Source of the DNA: Pseudomonadota bacterium
Lineage (GTDB): Bacteria > Pseudomonadota > Gammaproteobacteria > Steroidobacterales > Steroidobacteraceae
Direction of reading: 5' to 3'
Assembly (NCBI GenBank): GCA_021807675.1
Contig: JAKBCR010000021.1
Coordinates: 1-33,607 of the forward strand
Length of the DNA stretch: 33,607 nt
Within the stretch, counting starts at the first letter, position 1. Each line of letters begins with the position of its first letter. The notes beneath the pieces were generated by a model that was not told the DNA's origin, made no database searches, and worked only from the letters and a program-made list of their open reading frames with translations. The position numbers and the translations under genes were made by a program. This document shows positions 17,371 to 30,944 of this stretch, piece after piece.

Positions 17371-18252
17371 ATGAACCTCGACCTGCATGTGACGCGCTTT
17401 GACTGGGCGGGCGGCCCGGCGGGCATCGGTCCCGGGGTGGCCCGGCTCGCCCGCACGGCGGAGGACATCGGGATCCGCGCGCTATCTTTCATGGACCACT
17501 ATTTCCAGATGGAAGTCGCGGCGCCGGCCGAGGACCCGATGCTCGAGGGGTATACGGCGCTCGGCTATGTCGCGGGGCTCACCCGCAAGCTTCGCCTGCG
17601 GCTGCTCGTCAGCGGAGTGACCTACCGGCATCCCGGCCTCTTGGCGAAGATCGTGACGACGTTGGACGTTCTCTCCGGCGGGCGCGCCGAATTGGGCCTC
17701 GGGGCCGCCTGGTACGAGCGGGAGCATCGAGGCCTCGGGGTCCCGTTCCCGCCGCGCGCCGAGCGTTTCGAGCGGCTCGAGGAGGCTCTGAAGATCTGCC
17801 TGCAGATGTGGAGCGGCGACAACGGGCCGTTCGAAGGCAAGTACTACCGGCTCGCCGAGACCCTCTGCGCGCCTGCCCCGGTCTCCTCGCCCCGCCCCCG
17901 GATCCTGATCGGAGGCGGCGGGGAGCAGAAAACCTTGCGACTCGTCGCCCAGTACGCCGACGCGTGCAACTTCTATGGACCGCCGGAGCTGGTCGCCCAG
18001 AAGATCGAAGTGCTTCGGCGCCACTGTGACGCGCTCGGGCGCGACATTCGCGGCATCGAGGTCACGGCGCTCCTTTCGGCAGGCCCGGATTGGACCACCG
18101 ACGACGTGCTGCGCAGTGCTCAGGCCTATGCCGCCGTGGGTGTCGCTACCCTGATGGCGGGTGCCGTGGGCACCGATCCGGCTGCCGTGCTCGAGTCCGT
18201 CTATGGACCAGCTGCCCCTGGCATGGCCGCCATTAGTCCAAGGACCCTCTGA
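17371..18252 (+). CDS. LLM-class flavin/F420-dependent oxidoreductase
   Basis: This 293-residue TIM-barrel protein is of the luciferase-like monooxygenase superfamily, closest in appearance to the group annotated as F420-dependent (TIGR03560-like). Recognisable segments are LARTAEDIGIRALSFMDHYFQ, the VSGVTYRHPGLLAKIVTTLDVLSGGR block, LGLGAAWYEREH, and RPRILIGGGGEQKTLRLVAQYAD. The cofactor could be F420 or FMN; sequence alone does not decide. The ATG at 17371 has GGAG 7 bases upstream, whereas the longer frame from 17014 is antisense to the monooxygenase. It is followed after 46 bases by an SDR gene on the same strand, probably the same operon. Confidence 0.92.
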   Translation: MNLDLHVTRFDWAGGPAGIGPGVARLARTAEDIGIRALSFMDHYFQMEVAAPAEDPMLEGYTALGYVAGLTRKLRLRLLVSGVTYRHPGLLAKIVTTLDVLSGGRAELGLGAAWYEREHRGLGVPFPPRAERFERLEEALKICLQMWSGDNGPFEGKYYRLAETLCAPAPVSSPRPRILIGGGGEQKTLRLVAQYADACNFYGPPELVAQKIEVLRRHCDALGRDIRGIEVTALLSAGPDWTTDDVLRSAQAYAAVGVATLMAGAVGTDPAAVLESVYGPAAPGMAAISPRTL

Positions 18253-18298
18253 GAAGCCGTCGGGGATGGGCGTCGGCATGAGATAGTGAGGAGCCGCG

Positions 18299-19111
18299 AT
18301 GGATTTTGGTCTTGCCGAAAAGGTCGTGATCGTGACGGGTGCAACGGCCAACATCGGCCGGGCAATCGCCCTGGATTTCGCCGCAGAGGGAGCCCGGGTC
18401 GTCATCGTGGGGCGCGACGATGAGGCCGGCGCGCGAGTGGTCGAGCTGGCGCATGCCGCAGGCGCGGCGGCTGCGGTGTTCTTGGCCGCGGATCTGCTGG
18501 ATCCGGCTTCGCCGCAGCGCATCCTCGAGCAAGCCGAGCGGTTGGGACCTGTGCATGTGCTCGTCAACAATGTCGGCGGTAACGCCGGGCTCGGCCTCTT
18601 CGCCGAATCCGATCCGGGCAGCTGGCAAGCCCATCTCGATCTCACTCTCATGACGATGTTGCGGATGACGCGGGCAGTGCTTCCCGGGATGATCGAGCGC
18701 AAGGCGGGTCGTGTCATCAACATCGGCTCCACTGCGGGCCTGGTGGGCGATTACATGATGGCGATCTACTCCGCCGCGAAGGCGGCAGTGCACGGCTTCA
18801 CACGGGTGCTGGCCAAGGAGGTGGGTGAGCACAACATCACCGTCAACTGTGTTGCTCCCTATGGAACGATGTCGGACGATCCTTTGGCCTTCAGCACGGG
18901 AAGCCGCTTCCATCCGGAGCATGGCCAGATGCTGAAGGCGGCGCGCCAGTTCTCCCCGGAAGTCAACGCGAGACGGCGGCGCGTGGGGCCGCTGCCACGG
19001 CAGATCGGCAAGCCGGAAGAGGTCTCCGCCGCCGTGCTCTGGCTCGCGTCCTCGCGCGCCGGTTTCACCACGGGCCAGGTGGTCGCGGTCGAGGGCGGCA
19101 CCTTGCTTTGA
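18299..19111 (+). CDS. short-chain dehydrogenase/reductase
   Basis: This is a 270-residue classical SDR. The cofactor loop [12 protein letters not shown] begins at Thr13, with Asn18 in the place of the middle Gly of TGxxxGxG, a variation found in other SDRs. NNVGG is at 90-94. The catalytic residues are Ser144 (NIGSTAG), Tyr157 and Lys161 (YSAAKAAV). The C-terminus, [15 protein letters not shown], is the usual SDR ending. It interconverts an alcohol and a ketone using NAD(P)H; the substrate is unknown. GAGGAG lies about 7 bases before the ATG. It follows the LLM gene and faces the Baeyer-Villiger-type gene, a combination consistent with stepwise oxidation of an alcohol. The stop abuts a DNA-ligase remnant on the other strand. 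Confidence 0.94.
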   Translation: MDFGLAEKVVIVTGATANIGRAIALDFAAEGARVVIVGRDDEAGARVVELAHAAGAAAAVFLAADLLDPASPQRILEQAERLGPVHVLVNNVGGNAGLGLFAESDPGSWQAHLDLTLMTMLRMTRAVLPGMIERKAGRVINIGSTAGLVGDYMMAIYSAAKAAVHGFTRVLAKEVGEHNITVNCVAPYGTMSDDPLAFSTGSRFHPEHGQMLKAARQFSPEVNARRRRVGPLPRQIGKPEEVSAAVLWLASSRAGFTTGQVVAVEGGTLL

Positions 19112-19245
19112 CGCCTCTGCCACTCGAGCATCGCATCCGTCAGTCCCTTGAAGGTCTTTCCCAACATCACGTACTCGTCTGTCGCCGGGTCGAGGGCGCC
19201 GAGGCGCAGATTCGACAGCTTCCCGCCGCGCCGGCGTTTCAGCAT
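19112..19245 (-). pseudogene. remnant of an ATP-dependent DNA ligase (C-terminal OB domain)
   Basis: On the reverse strand the gap between two convergent genes translates as [18 protein letters not shown] followed by [20 protein letters not shown] and EWQ. The spacing and sequence of LSNLxLGAxDP, V(M)[13 protein letters not shown] and WQ are those of the OB-fold region of LigB/LigC-type ATP-dependent DNA ligases. Only about 44 codons remain. The adenylation domain, nucleotide-binding Lys and the rest of the OB domain are absent. The homology stops where the SDR gene ends on one side and where the FAD oxidoreductase gene ends on the other. It cannot encode a working ligase and is read as a gene relic left by deletion. 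It happens to be in the same frame as the preceding oxidoreductase, after its TAA. Confidence 0.75.
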
Positions 19246-19257
19246 CGGCGGCGCGCG

Positions 19258-22200
19258 TTAGACGAGCACCCGCTCGATGCCGCCGTTGTTGGCCCGCGCC
19301 ACGTATTCGGCCATCCAGTTCTCGCCGAGCACGTGCCGGGCGACCTCCACGACGATGTAATCGGCGTCGAGGTCGGCGTCATCGTTGTAGCGCTTCAGGC
19401 CCTGCAGGCAGGAAGGGCACGACGTCAGGATCTTGAGCTGTGTGGCGCCCGTGCTGCGCAGCTTCTCCGCCCCCGCGCGGACCTCTTCTTCCTTGCGAAA
19501 GCGCACCTGCGTCGAGACATCGGGCCGGGTGAGGGCGAGCGTCCCCGACTCTCCGCAGCAGCGGTCGTTCTTCTCGATGCGGCCGTTGCGCGAGTCGTTC
19601 AACAGCGAATTGACGACCTTGAGCGGATCGTAGCTCTTCATCGGCGAATGGCAGGGGTCGTGGTACATGTAGCGCGTCCCCGTCACGCCCTCCAGGCGCA
19701 CGCCTTTCTCCATCAGATACTCGTGGATGTCGATGATGCGCGAGCCGGGGAAGATCTCCTCGAACTTGTACCCCTGCAGCTGGTCGTAGCAGGTCCCGCA
19801 GCTCACCACCACCGTGCGGATATCCAGATAGTTCAGGGTGTTGGCGACGCGGTGGAAGAGCACGCGATTGTCCGTCGTGATCTTGTCCGCGCGGTCGAAC
19901 TGACCCGCGCCGCGCTGTGGGTAGCCGCAGCAGAGATACCCCGGCGGCAGAACGGTCTGCACCCCGACGTGCCACAGCATCGCCTGGGTGGCGATCCCCA
20001 CCTGCGAGAAGAGCCGCTCCGAGCCGCAGCCCGGGAAGTAGAACACCGCCTCGGTGTCGCTGCTGGTCGCGGCCGGATTGCGGATGATCGGCACGTAGGC
20101 GGGGTTCTCGATGTCGAGCAGTGCGCGTGCCGTCTTCTTCGGCAGGCCGCCAGGCATGCGCTTGTTAACGAAGTGCACCACCTGCTCGCGCATTGCGGGC
20201 TTGCCCGTGGTGGCCGGTGGCCGGCGCGTCTGCGCCCGGGCCAGGCCTTTCAGCAGACCGTGAGCGGTGCGCTGGGCCTTGTAGCCCCACTCGATCATCA
20301 GCTTGCGCGTGAGGCGGATGGTCTCCGGCCGGGTGGCGTTCAGGAAGAACATGGAGGCCGCGGTGCCCGGATTGAAGCGCTTCTTGCCCATCCGCCGCAG
20401 AAGATCCCGCATGGCCATGGAGACGTCGCCGAAGTCGATGTCCACCGGGCATGGGCTCACACACTTGTGGCAGACGGTGCAGTGCTCGCCGACGTCGGCG
20501 AACTCGTCCCAGTGCCGGATGCTGACGCCACGGCGCGTCTGCTCCTCATAGAGAAACGCCTCGATGAGAAGCGAGGTGGCCAGGATCTTGTCCCGCGGGC
20601 TGTAGAGCAGGTTGGCTCGCGGTACGTGGGTGGCGCAGACCGGCTTGCACTTGCCGCAGCGCAGGCAGTCCTTGATGGAGTCGGAGATCGTGCCGATGTC
20701 CGACTGCTGCATGATCAGCGATTCGTGTCCGAGCAGGTTGAAGCTCGGCGTGTACGCGTTGGACAGATCCCCGCCCGGCAGGAGCTTTCCCCGATTGAAC
20801 CGGCCTTCGCTGTCGACGGCCTGCTTGTACGCGCGGAACTCCATCACCTCCGCGTCGTCCAGGAACTCGAGTTTCGTGATCCCGATGCCGTGCTCGCCGG
20901 AGATCACCCCGTCCAGCCGGCGCGCGATACCCATGATGCGCGCGACTGCGGCCGTGGCCGTTCGCAGCATCTCGTAATCGTCGGAGTTGACCGGAATGTT
21001 GGTGTGCACATTGCCGTCGCCCGCGTGCATATGCAGCGCAACGAACACACGGCCTCGCAGGATGCGCCGATGAGCGTCCTCGCACGCCGTGAGAATCGGG
21101 GCGAATACCCGACCTCCGAAGATCTGCTGCAGGGGCGTCCGCAGCTCGCGTTTCCACGAGACCCTGATGGTGCGGTCCTGCACCACGTCGAACAAGCGCA
21201 ATCCGGGTGCGGCTGCCAGCCGGGTGCGAAGCTGCGGCACCAGCGCCTCGTAGCCGAGCGCCTGAATCCGCGGCAGCGCGGCTTCGAGCCCCAAGTCCAG
21301 ATGCGCCGCGAGCCACTCCCAGCGCGCGCGCACATCCGCGAGCAGCTGCCGTGCCTGTGACGCCCGCTCGCCGATGACCTCCTCATCGGGCAGATGGCCG
21401 AGCTCGGTGTCCTCCGCGCGAGCAAGCGGCAGCGGCCCGGCGAATACCCCCTCGAGCTCGCCGATCAGCGCAAGCTTGTTGGCCGTAGAGAGCTCGATGT
21501 TTATCCGCTCGATCTCATCGGTGTACTCGCCCATGCGCGCGAGCGGCAACACCACATCCTCGTTGATCTTGAAGGCGTTCGTGTGCCGGGCGATCGCGGC
21601 GGTGCGGGCGCGGTCCAGCCAGAATTTGCGCCGTGCTTCCGCGCTCACGGCGACGAAGCCCTCGCCGCTGCGCGCGTTGGCGATGCGCACGATGTCCGAT
21701 GTGGCCGCCGCCACGGCAGCCTCGTCATCGCCGACGACATCGCCGAAGAGGGCCATTTTGGGCAGTGCGCCGCGCTTGGACTTGGTGGTGTAGCCCACCG
21801 CACGCAGGTAGCGCTCGTCCATGTGCTCGAGGCCGGCGAGGCGCACGGTCCCGCGCGCCGCGAGGCCATCGAGGTGGTCCTTGATCTCGACGATCGTCGG
21901 AACCGCATCGCGCGCCTGGCCAAAGAACTCCAGGCACACCGTGCGGGTGTGCGCGGGGCTGCGATGCAGCACCCAGCGCGCGGAAGTGATGATGCCGTCG
22001 CAGCCCTCCTTCTGCACCCCCGGCAGGCCGCCGAGGAACTTGTCCGTGACATCCTTCCCCAGCCCGACCTTGCGGAACTTGCGGCCTGGAATGCGCAATG
22101 TCCGCGTGCGCAGCGTCGGCGCCTTGTCAGGCGGCTGCCTGCCATCTTTCCAGACCAGCTCGAACTCGGCGCTCTCGACGTCATGGATCTTGCCGCGGTT

Positions 22201-23229
22201 ATGGCCGATCCGGCTGATCTCGAGCCAGTTGCCGTCGCAGTCGACCATGCGCCACCAGGCCAGATTGTCGACCGCCGTGCCCCAGAGCACCGCCTTCTTG
22301 CCGCCAGCATTCATCGCGACGTTGCCACCGATGCAGGAGGCATCTGCGGAAGTGGGATCGACGGCGAACACCAGTCCGCCCTTTTCCGCCGCGGTCGCCA
22401 CCCGGCGTGTCACGACGCCCGCCTCGGAAAAGATCGTCGGCATCGGCTCCGTCAGTCCGGGCAGCTGGACGCTCTCGATCTGCCCCAGGCGCTCGAGCTT
22501 CTCCGTATTGATGACGGCCGAGAGGGGCGTCAGCGGAATAGCGCCGCCCGTGTAGCCGGTGCCGCCTCCCCGGGGGATGATGGTGAGCCCGAGCTCGATG
22601 CATCCGCGCACGAGATCCGGCACCTCTGCTTCCGTGTCGGGTACCAGCACCACGAAGGGATACTCGACTCGCCAGTCGGTCGCGTCGGTGACATGCGATA
22701 CGCGGGCATAGGCGTCGAATCGGATGTTGTCGCTGCGCGTGCGCCGTCCGAGCACGCGAGTCACCCTGCGACGCAGCGCCGTCCAGGTATCGAAATCATT
22801 CTCGAAATTGCGCACCGCTTCGCGCGCCGCGGCCACCAGCTCACCGACGCGGTCATAGCGCTGGGCGTCGCCAGTGTCGCGGCGGCGGTCGACCTCCGTC
22901 AGCCGGTGGTGCAGTGCCTCGACGAGCAGGCGCCGCCGGCGCTTGTTCTCGATGAGGTCGTCCTGCAGATAGGGATTGCGGCGCACGACCCAGATATCGC
23001 CCAGCACTTCGTACAGCATGCGGGCGGAGCGGCCCGTGCGCCGCTCGTGCCGCAGCTCCTCGATCAGCGTCCAGTGCCGCTCGCCGAGGAGGCGGATCAC
23101 GATCTCCCGGTCGGAGAAGGACGTGTAGTTATAGGGAATCTCGCGCAGGCGCGCCGCCGGCTCGCGCTCCCGCGCAGGCTCGAGAGGCAGCTGTTCCTGG
23201 GACGGTATGGCGTTCATGCTAGGTTCCAT
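19258..23229 (-). CDS. DUF3683-FAD-oxidase-Fe-S-CCG fusion oxidoreductase
   Basis: This is a 1323-residue multidomain protein. An N-terminal DUF3683-like region (about 25-130, with [17 protein letters not shown]) is followed by an FAD_binding_4 domain with [11 protein letters not shown] near residue 217 and [12 protein letters not shown], then an FAD-oxidase C-terminal domain with [13 protein letters not shown]. Two ferredoxin-type clusters follow: [11 protein letters not shown] near 853 and [12 protein letters not shown] near 915. A cysteine-rich CCG region closes it ([24 protein letters not shown]). The order matches D-lactate/glycolate-type dehydrogenases fused to a GlpC/LldE-like electron-transfer part, so oxidation of a 2-hydroxyacid at the membrane is likely, but the substrate is inferred. 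ATGs at 23229 and 23217 are both possible. It lies about 190 bases downstream of gltD. Confidence 0.9.
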   Translation of the reverse strand: MEPSMNAIPSQEQLPLEPAREREPAARLREIPYNYTSFSDREIVIRLLGERHWTLIEELRHERRTGRSARMLYEVLGDIWVVRRNPYLQDDLIENKRRRRLLVEALHHRLTEVDRRRDTGDAQRYDRVGELVAAAREAVRNFENDFDTWTALRRRVTRVLGRRTRSDNIRFDAYARVSHVTDATDWRVEYPFVVLVPDTEAEVPDLVRGCIELGLTIIPRGGGTGYTGGAIPLTPLSAVINTEKLERLGQIESVQLPGLTEPMPTIFSEAGVVTRRVATAAEKGGLVFAVDPTSADASCIGGNVAMNAGGKKAVLWGTAVDNLAWWRMVDCDGNWLEISRIGHNRGKIHDVESAEFELVWKDGRQPPDKAPTLRTRTLRIPGRKFRKVGLGKDVTDKFLGGLPGVQKEGCDGIITSARWVLHRSPAHTRTVCLEFFGQARDAVPTIVEIKDHLDGLAARGTVRLAGLEHMDERYLRAVGYTTKSKRGALPKMALFGDVVGDDEAAVAAATSDIVRIANARSGEGFVAVSAEARRKFWLDRARTAAIARHTNAFKINEDVVLPLARMGEYTDEIERINIELSTANKLALIGELEGVFAGPLPLARAEDTELGHLPDEEVIGERASQARQLLADVRARWEWLAAHLDLGLEAALPRIQALGYEALVPQLRTRLAAAPGLRLFDVVQDRTIRVSWKRELRTPLQQIFGGRVFAPILTACEDAHRRILRGRVFVALHMHAGDGNVHTNIPVNSDDYEMLRTATAAVARIMGIARRLDGVISGEHGIGITKLEFLDDAEVMEFRAYKQAVDSEGRFNRGKLLPGGDLSNAYTPSFNLLGHESLIMQQSDIGTISDSIKDCLRCGKCKPVCATHVPRANLLYSPRDKILATSLLIEAFLYEEQTRRGVSIRHWDEFADVGEHCTVCHKCVSPCPVDIDFGDVSMAMRDLLRRMGKKRFNPGTAASMFFLNATRPETIRLTRKLMIEWGYKAQRTAHGLLKGLARAQTRRPPATTGKPAMREQVVHFVNKRMPGGLPKKTARALLDIENPAYVPIIRNPAATSSDTEAVFYFPGCGSERLFSQVGIATQAMLWHVGVQTVLPPGYLCCGYPQRGAGQFDRADKITTDNRVLFHRVANTLNYLDIRTVVVSCGTCYDQLQGYKFEEIFPGSRIIDIHEYLMEKGVRLEGVTGTRYMYHDPCHSPMKSYDPLKVVNSLLNDSRNGRIEKNDRCCGESGTLALTRPDVSTQVRFRKEEEVRAGAEKLRSTGATQLKILTSCPSCLQGLKRYNDDADLDADYIVVEVARHVLGENWMAEYVARANNGGIERVLV

Positions 23230-23321
23230 TCACGCGTACTCACCCCGAATCATGAAGCGGCACCCTCCCATACAGGCACAGGGACGTGCCCCGCCGCCGA
23301 AGGGCGAGGCGGTGCCACCAG

Positions 23322-23336
23322 CGAAGCACTGCTTCG
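23322..23336. repeat. short palindrome in gltD downstream spacer
   Basis: CGAAGCA and TGCTTCG flank a single C, a perfect 7-bp palindrome. It is the first of three exact inverted repeats in the spacer between gltD and the FAD oxidoreductase gene. Confidence 0.5.
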
Positions 23337-23350
23337 TTCCGCCGAGCACC

Positions 23351-23382
23351 CTTCGAGCAAAAACCACGCTCTTTGCTCGAAG
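23351..23382 (-). terminator. 11-bp perfect hairpin downstream of gltD
   Basis: CTTCGAGCAAA at 23351-23361 and TTTGCTCGAAG at 23372-23382 are exact complements around a 10-base loop. The stem is strong, but no free T-run follows on the reverse strand. It lies about 40 bases past the gltD stop and could terminate transcription, protect the gltBD mRNA 3' end, or be a mobile palindromic repeat. Confidence 0.5.
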
Positions 23383-23392
23383 CAGCGCTGGG

Positions 23393-23409
23393 CCGGGCAC
23401 GATGCCCGG
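23393..23409 (-). repeat. 7-bp perfect hairpin next to gltD stop
   Basis: CCGGGCA and TGCCCGG surround CGA. It lies 14 bases past the gltD stop codon on the reverse strand, directly before the 11-bp hairpin. Confidence 0.5.
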
Positions 23410-23423
23410 ATCCCGCGCTTCAT

Positions 23424-24908
23424 TCAAGGCAAATCCGTGGCGCCCATCAAATACCGGTCGCATTCCCGCGCGGCGCCCCGACCCTCGTTGATGGCCCATA
23501 CGACCAGGCTCTGACCACGCCGGCAGTCGCCCGCTGCGAACACGCCTTTCACGTTGGTCGTGAACACGCCGTGCTCCGCCTCGATGTTCGAGCGCGAGTC
23601 GGTGCGCACGCCGAGCTCGGCGAGCAGCGGCTGCTCCGGCCCCGTGAATCCCATCGCCAGCAGCACCAGGTCCGCCGGAATCTCCCGCTCGCTGCCCGGC
23701 ACATCCGCGGGGACGAGCCGTCCGCTGGAGTCCTTCTGCCAGGTGACCTCGACGGTGCTGAGCGAGCGTACGCCACCGGCGGCGTCACCGTTCAGGCGCT
23801 TCACCGTCGTGACGTACACGCGCGGGTCCGAGCCGAATTTCGCCGCCGCTTCCTCCTGCCCGTAGTCCAGCTTGTAGACCTTCGGCCATTCCGGCCACGG
23901 ATTGTCGTCCGCGCGCTCCAGGGGCGGCTGGGCCATGATCTCGATCTGGGTCAAGCTTTTGCATCCCTGCCGCATGGCGGTCGCGACGCAGTCGGTGCCC
24001 GTATCGCCTCCACCCACCACCACAACGTGCTTGTCGCGCGCATGGATGGGGCTGCGATCCGGGCCACCATCGAGCAGCGCTTTGGTGCTCGCCGTCAGGT
24101 AGTCCATGGCGAAGTGCACACCCGTGAGATTACGGTTCTCGACGGCCAGATCGCGCGGCTGTGTGGCCCCAGTGCATACAACGATGGCATCGAAATCCCT
24201 GAGGAGCAGCATCGGCTCGACGTTCTCGCCGACGTTGGCGTTGCACACGAACTTGACGCCCTCCTGCTGCATCAGCTCTATGCGCCGTAGCACCACGGCC
24301 TTCTTGTCGAGCTTCATGTTCGGAATGCCATACATCAAGAGACCCCCGGGCCGGTCCTCGCGCTCGAGCACTGTCACCGTGTGGCCCGCCCGATTCAACT
24401 GGGCGGCAGCGGCAAGGCCCGCCGGGCCGGAGCCGATCACCGCTACGCGCTTGTCAGAGCGAACGGCGGGCGCCTCGGGCGTGATCCAGCCCTGGTCCCA
24501 GCCCTTGTCGACGATGGCGTTCTCGACGCTCTTGATGGTCACGGGCGGGGCGGTGATGCCGAGCACGCACGAGCCTTCGCAGGGCGCCGGGCACACCCGG
24601 CCGGTGAACTCCGGGAAATTGTTGGTCTTGTGCAGCCTCTCGAGCGCCTCGCGCCAGAGGCCGCGGTAGACCAGATCGTTCCACTCCGGAATGAGGTTGT
24701 TTACCGGGCAGCCCGAGGCCATGCCCGAGATGAGCGTGCCCGTGTGGCAGAACGGCACGCCGCAATCCATGCAGCGAGCGGCCTGGTGAGCCAGGCGCTT
24801 CTCGTCCATGTGATGGTGGAACTCCTGCCAGTCGCGCACGCGCTCGACGGGCGTGCGGTCCACGGGGAGCTCACGCAGATACTCGATGAAACCAGTCGGC
24901 TTGCCCAT
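23424..24908 (-). CDS. gltD: glutamate synthase small subunit
   Basis: This 494-residue protein passes electrons from NADPH to the large subunit. The N-terminal Fe-S region has Cys46, Cys49, Cys54 and Cys67 ([20 protein letters not shown]), and Cys106, Cys110 and Cys114 (CPAPCEGSC). FAD binding is at [18 protein letters not shown], about residue 153 onward. The NADPH site is around [19 protein letters not shown], about residue 296 onward. The C-terminal [22 protein letters not shown] is the classic family ending. The ATG at 24908 is 19 bases after the gltB stop, so gltBD form an operon. The protein is full length with no missing motif. Confidence 0.98.
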   Translation of the reverse strand: MGKPTGFIEYLRELPVDRTPVERVRDWQEFHHHMDEKRLAHQAARCMDCGVPFCHTGTLISGMASGCPVNNLIPEWNDLVYRGLWREALERLHKTNNFPEFTGRVCPAPCEGSCVLGITAPPVTIKSVENAIVDKGWDQGWITPEAPAVRSDKRVAVIGSGPAGLAAAAQLNRAGHTVTVLEREDRPGGLLMYGIPNMKLDKKAVVLRRIELMQQEGVKFVCNANVGENVEPMLLLRDFDAIVVCTGATQPRDLAVENRNLTGVHFAMDYLTASTKALLDGGPDRSPIHARDKHVVVVGGGDTGTDCVATAMRQGCKSLTQIEIMAQPPLERADDNPWPEWPKVYKLDYGQEEAAAKFGSDPRVYVTTVKRLNGDAAGGVRSLSTVEVTWQKDSSGRLVPADVPGSEREIPADLVLLAMGFTGPEQPLLAELGVRTDSRSNIEAEHGVFTTNVKGVFAAGDCRRGQSLVVWAINEGRGAARECDRYLMGATDLP

Positions 24909-24927
24909 CCGGTGCTCGATCTCTCAA

Positions 24928-29592
<4,665 letters not shown>

Positions 29593-29648
29593 GACTGATC
29601 GGCCTCTCGTTGCTGGGAAAGCGGGCGCACGCTTCCTTGCACCGTTGC

Positions 29649-29674
29649 GAGTCCCCGATCAGGGGCGGGGTCTC
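29649..29674 (-). repeat. hairpin in the gltB leader (proximal)
   Basis: Arms 29649-29657 and 29666-29674 pair over 9 positions with one mismatch and an 8-base loop (GAGACCCCG with CGGGGACTC on the transcribed sense). It lies 57-82 bases before the gltB ATG. Confidence 0.5.
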
Positions 29675-29731
29675 GCCGGCGGCGCCCGCGGAACTGTCAA
29701 AAGACTGGATGAGGCGGATCGCGGCGTTACA

Positions 29732-29759
29732 CCCGGACGCTTGGAGCGAGGAGTCCGGG
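29732..29759 (-). repeat. hairpin in the gltB leader (distal)
   Basis: CCCGGAC and GTCCGGG pair exactly around a 14-base loop. It is predicted to sit near the 5' end of the gltB transcript, about 30 bases past the expected start site. Confidence 0.5.
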
Positions 29760-29794
29760 CGGCGCGTGCCCGTCTGAGCCGCCGATTTAGTCCG

Positions 29795-29822
29795 ATAATA
29801 TCCGTCCCTGGCAGCGGGTCAA
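29795..29822 (-). promoter_or_regulatory. sigma-70 promoter of gltBD
   Basis: On the reverse strand TTGACC (29822-29817) and TATTAT (29800-29795) are separated by 16 bases. Both hexamers match consensus at 5 of 6 positions. This is the best promoter in the window and points at gltB, with a predicted start near 29788. Confidence 0.65.
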
Positions 29823-29860
29823 TGCCAGGCAAGCCTCTTTCTGGACGTTTTTTGGGGTCT

Positions 29861-29884
29861 TCTGCCCCTTTAATCAAGGGCAGA
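29861..29884. repeat. imperfect inverted repeat upstream of gltB promoter
   Basis: TCTGCCCCTT and AAGGGCAGA pair with one bulged base around TAATC. It is centred about 50 bases upstream of the -35 box of gltB, a position suited to an activator or repressor site. I do not recognise the protein. Confidence 0.4.
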
Positions 29885-30044
29885 CACCCGCACCGGGCGG
29901 CGAGAACGAATCCTATCCAGATCGCCGGTGGCCCGAAGGCCCAACGACCGACCCGGCTATGCTATCACGCCTCCAGGAGCGCTGCTCGCAGGGGCGGGGC
30001 TTCCTCTGCGGCCTGATGGCCGAAGTTTCCGCCCCGGAGATCTG

Positions 30045-30821
30045 ATGAAAATCGCGACCTTCAACGTCAATGGGATTGCCAGCCGGCTGCCGGCGCTTCT
30101 CGAGTGGCTCGCCCGGGAGTCCCCCGATATCGCCTGCCTGCAGGAGCTCAAGGCGCCGGATGCGGCATTTCCGGTGGCTGCGATTCGGCTTGCGGGCTAC
30201 GAGGCGGTCTGGCACGGCCAGCGCTCCTTCAACGGTGTCGCGATCCTCGCCCGGGGCGCCGCGCCGGTCGAGCTGCGCAGGGGGCTGCCCGGCGATCCTG
30301 ACGACACGCACAGCCGCTACATCGAGGCCGAGGTCGCCGGCCTCGTGGTCGGGTGCCTCTACCTGCCGAACGGCAATCCGCAGCCGGGACCGAAGTTCGA
30401 GTACAAGCTGGCATGGCTGGAGCGGCTCATCCGCCATGCCGAGACCCTCCTCGCCCTCGGCAGACCGGTCGTTCTCGCCGGCGACTACAACGTCGTGCCG
30501 ACCGACTTCGACATCTACGACCCGACGTACTGGCGCAAGGACGCGCTCCTTCAGCCGCAGAGCCGTGCCGGCTACCAGCGTCTCCTCGATCAGGGCTGGA
30601 CGGATGCCTTGCGGGAACGCCATCCGCAGGAGCGGATCTACACCTTCTGGGATTACTTCCGGGATCACTGGAAACGCAACGCGGGCCTGCGGATCGATCA
30701 CCTCCTGCTCAGTCCCGCGCTGGCCTCCAGGCTCGAGGACGCCAATGTCGACGGCTGGGTACGCGGCGGGCACAAACCGAGCGACCATGCGCCGACCTGG
30801 GCTCGGGTGCGGGAGGGATGA
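30045..30821 (+). CDS. xthA: exodeoxyribonuclease III
   Basis: This 258-residue AP endonuclease/3'-exonuclease acts in base-excision repair. All catalytic landmarks are present: Asn7 (FNVNGI), Glu34 (LQELK), Tyr106 (CLYLPNG), Asp147 and Asn149 (GDYNVVPTDFD), and Asp247 and His248 (KPSDHAP). The length is typical. The ATG at 30045 has GGAG about 6 bases upstream. A longer frame from 29928 adds 39 residues of non-family sequence and is rejected. It is divergent from gltB and is followed 176 bases later by a MarR-type regulator gene on the same strand. Confidence 0.97.
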   Translation: MKIATFNVNGIASRLPALLEWLARESPDIACLQELKAPDAAFPVAAIRLAGYEAVWHGQRSFNGVAILARGAAPVELRRGLPGDPDDTHSRYIEAEVAGLVVGCLYLPNGNPQPGPKFEYKLAWLERLIRHAETLLALGRPVVLAGDYNVVPTDFDIYDPTYWRKDALLQPQSRAGYQRLLDQGWTDALRERHPQERIYTFWDYFRDHWKRNAGLRIDHLLLSPALASRLEDANVDGWVRGGHKPSDHAPTWARVREG

Positions 30822-30944
30822 TCTGCCGGCGGCCCCGCGCTCGCAGCTGCTGTTGGTTTTCCGCGAATCCCGGCCTTTGACATGACGGATCCGAATGGCC
30901 GGGCAACCCGGCTATCACGCCCCGGAGCCCTGACTGACGCCCTG

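Larger units (their letters stand above)
29593..30044. other. gltB-xthA divergent intergenic region with structured gltB leader
   Basis: This stretch of 452 bases holds no convincing gene. It contains the gltB promoter (29795-29822), a leader of about 196 bases with two strong hairpins, an imperfect inverted repeat farther upstream (29861-29884), and the short region before xthA. For xthA I see only a possible TATGCT -10 box at 29958-29963 without a matching -35. Confidence 0.6.

Noticed and set aside
15547-17388. 613-residue version of the monooxygenase
   Set aside because: The first 79 residues are low-complexity antisense sequence, and the FAD motif should lie near the N-terminus.
19108-23514. 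750- and 706-residue plus-strand frames opposite the FAD oxidoreductase
   Set aside because: Mirror frames of a gene with intact FAD and Fe-S motifs; no independent coding signal.
29593-29788. Known riboswitch in the gltB leader
   Set aside because: I compared by eye with glycine and glutamine riboswitch hallmarks and found none; only generic hairpins are supported.
30877-30882. TTGACA as -35 box for the MarR-type gene
   Set aside because: No -10 hexamer lies at 16-18 bases; the nearest TATCAC is about 30 bases away. The TTGTCT/TACGCT pair fits the gene better.
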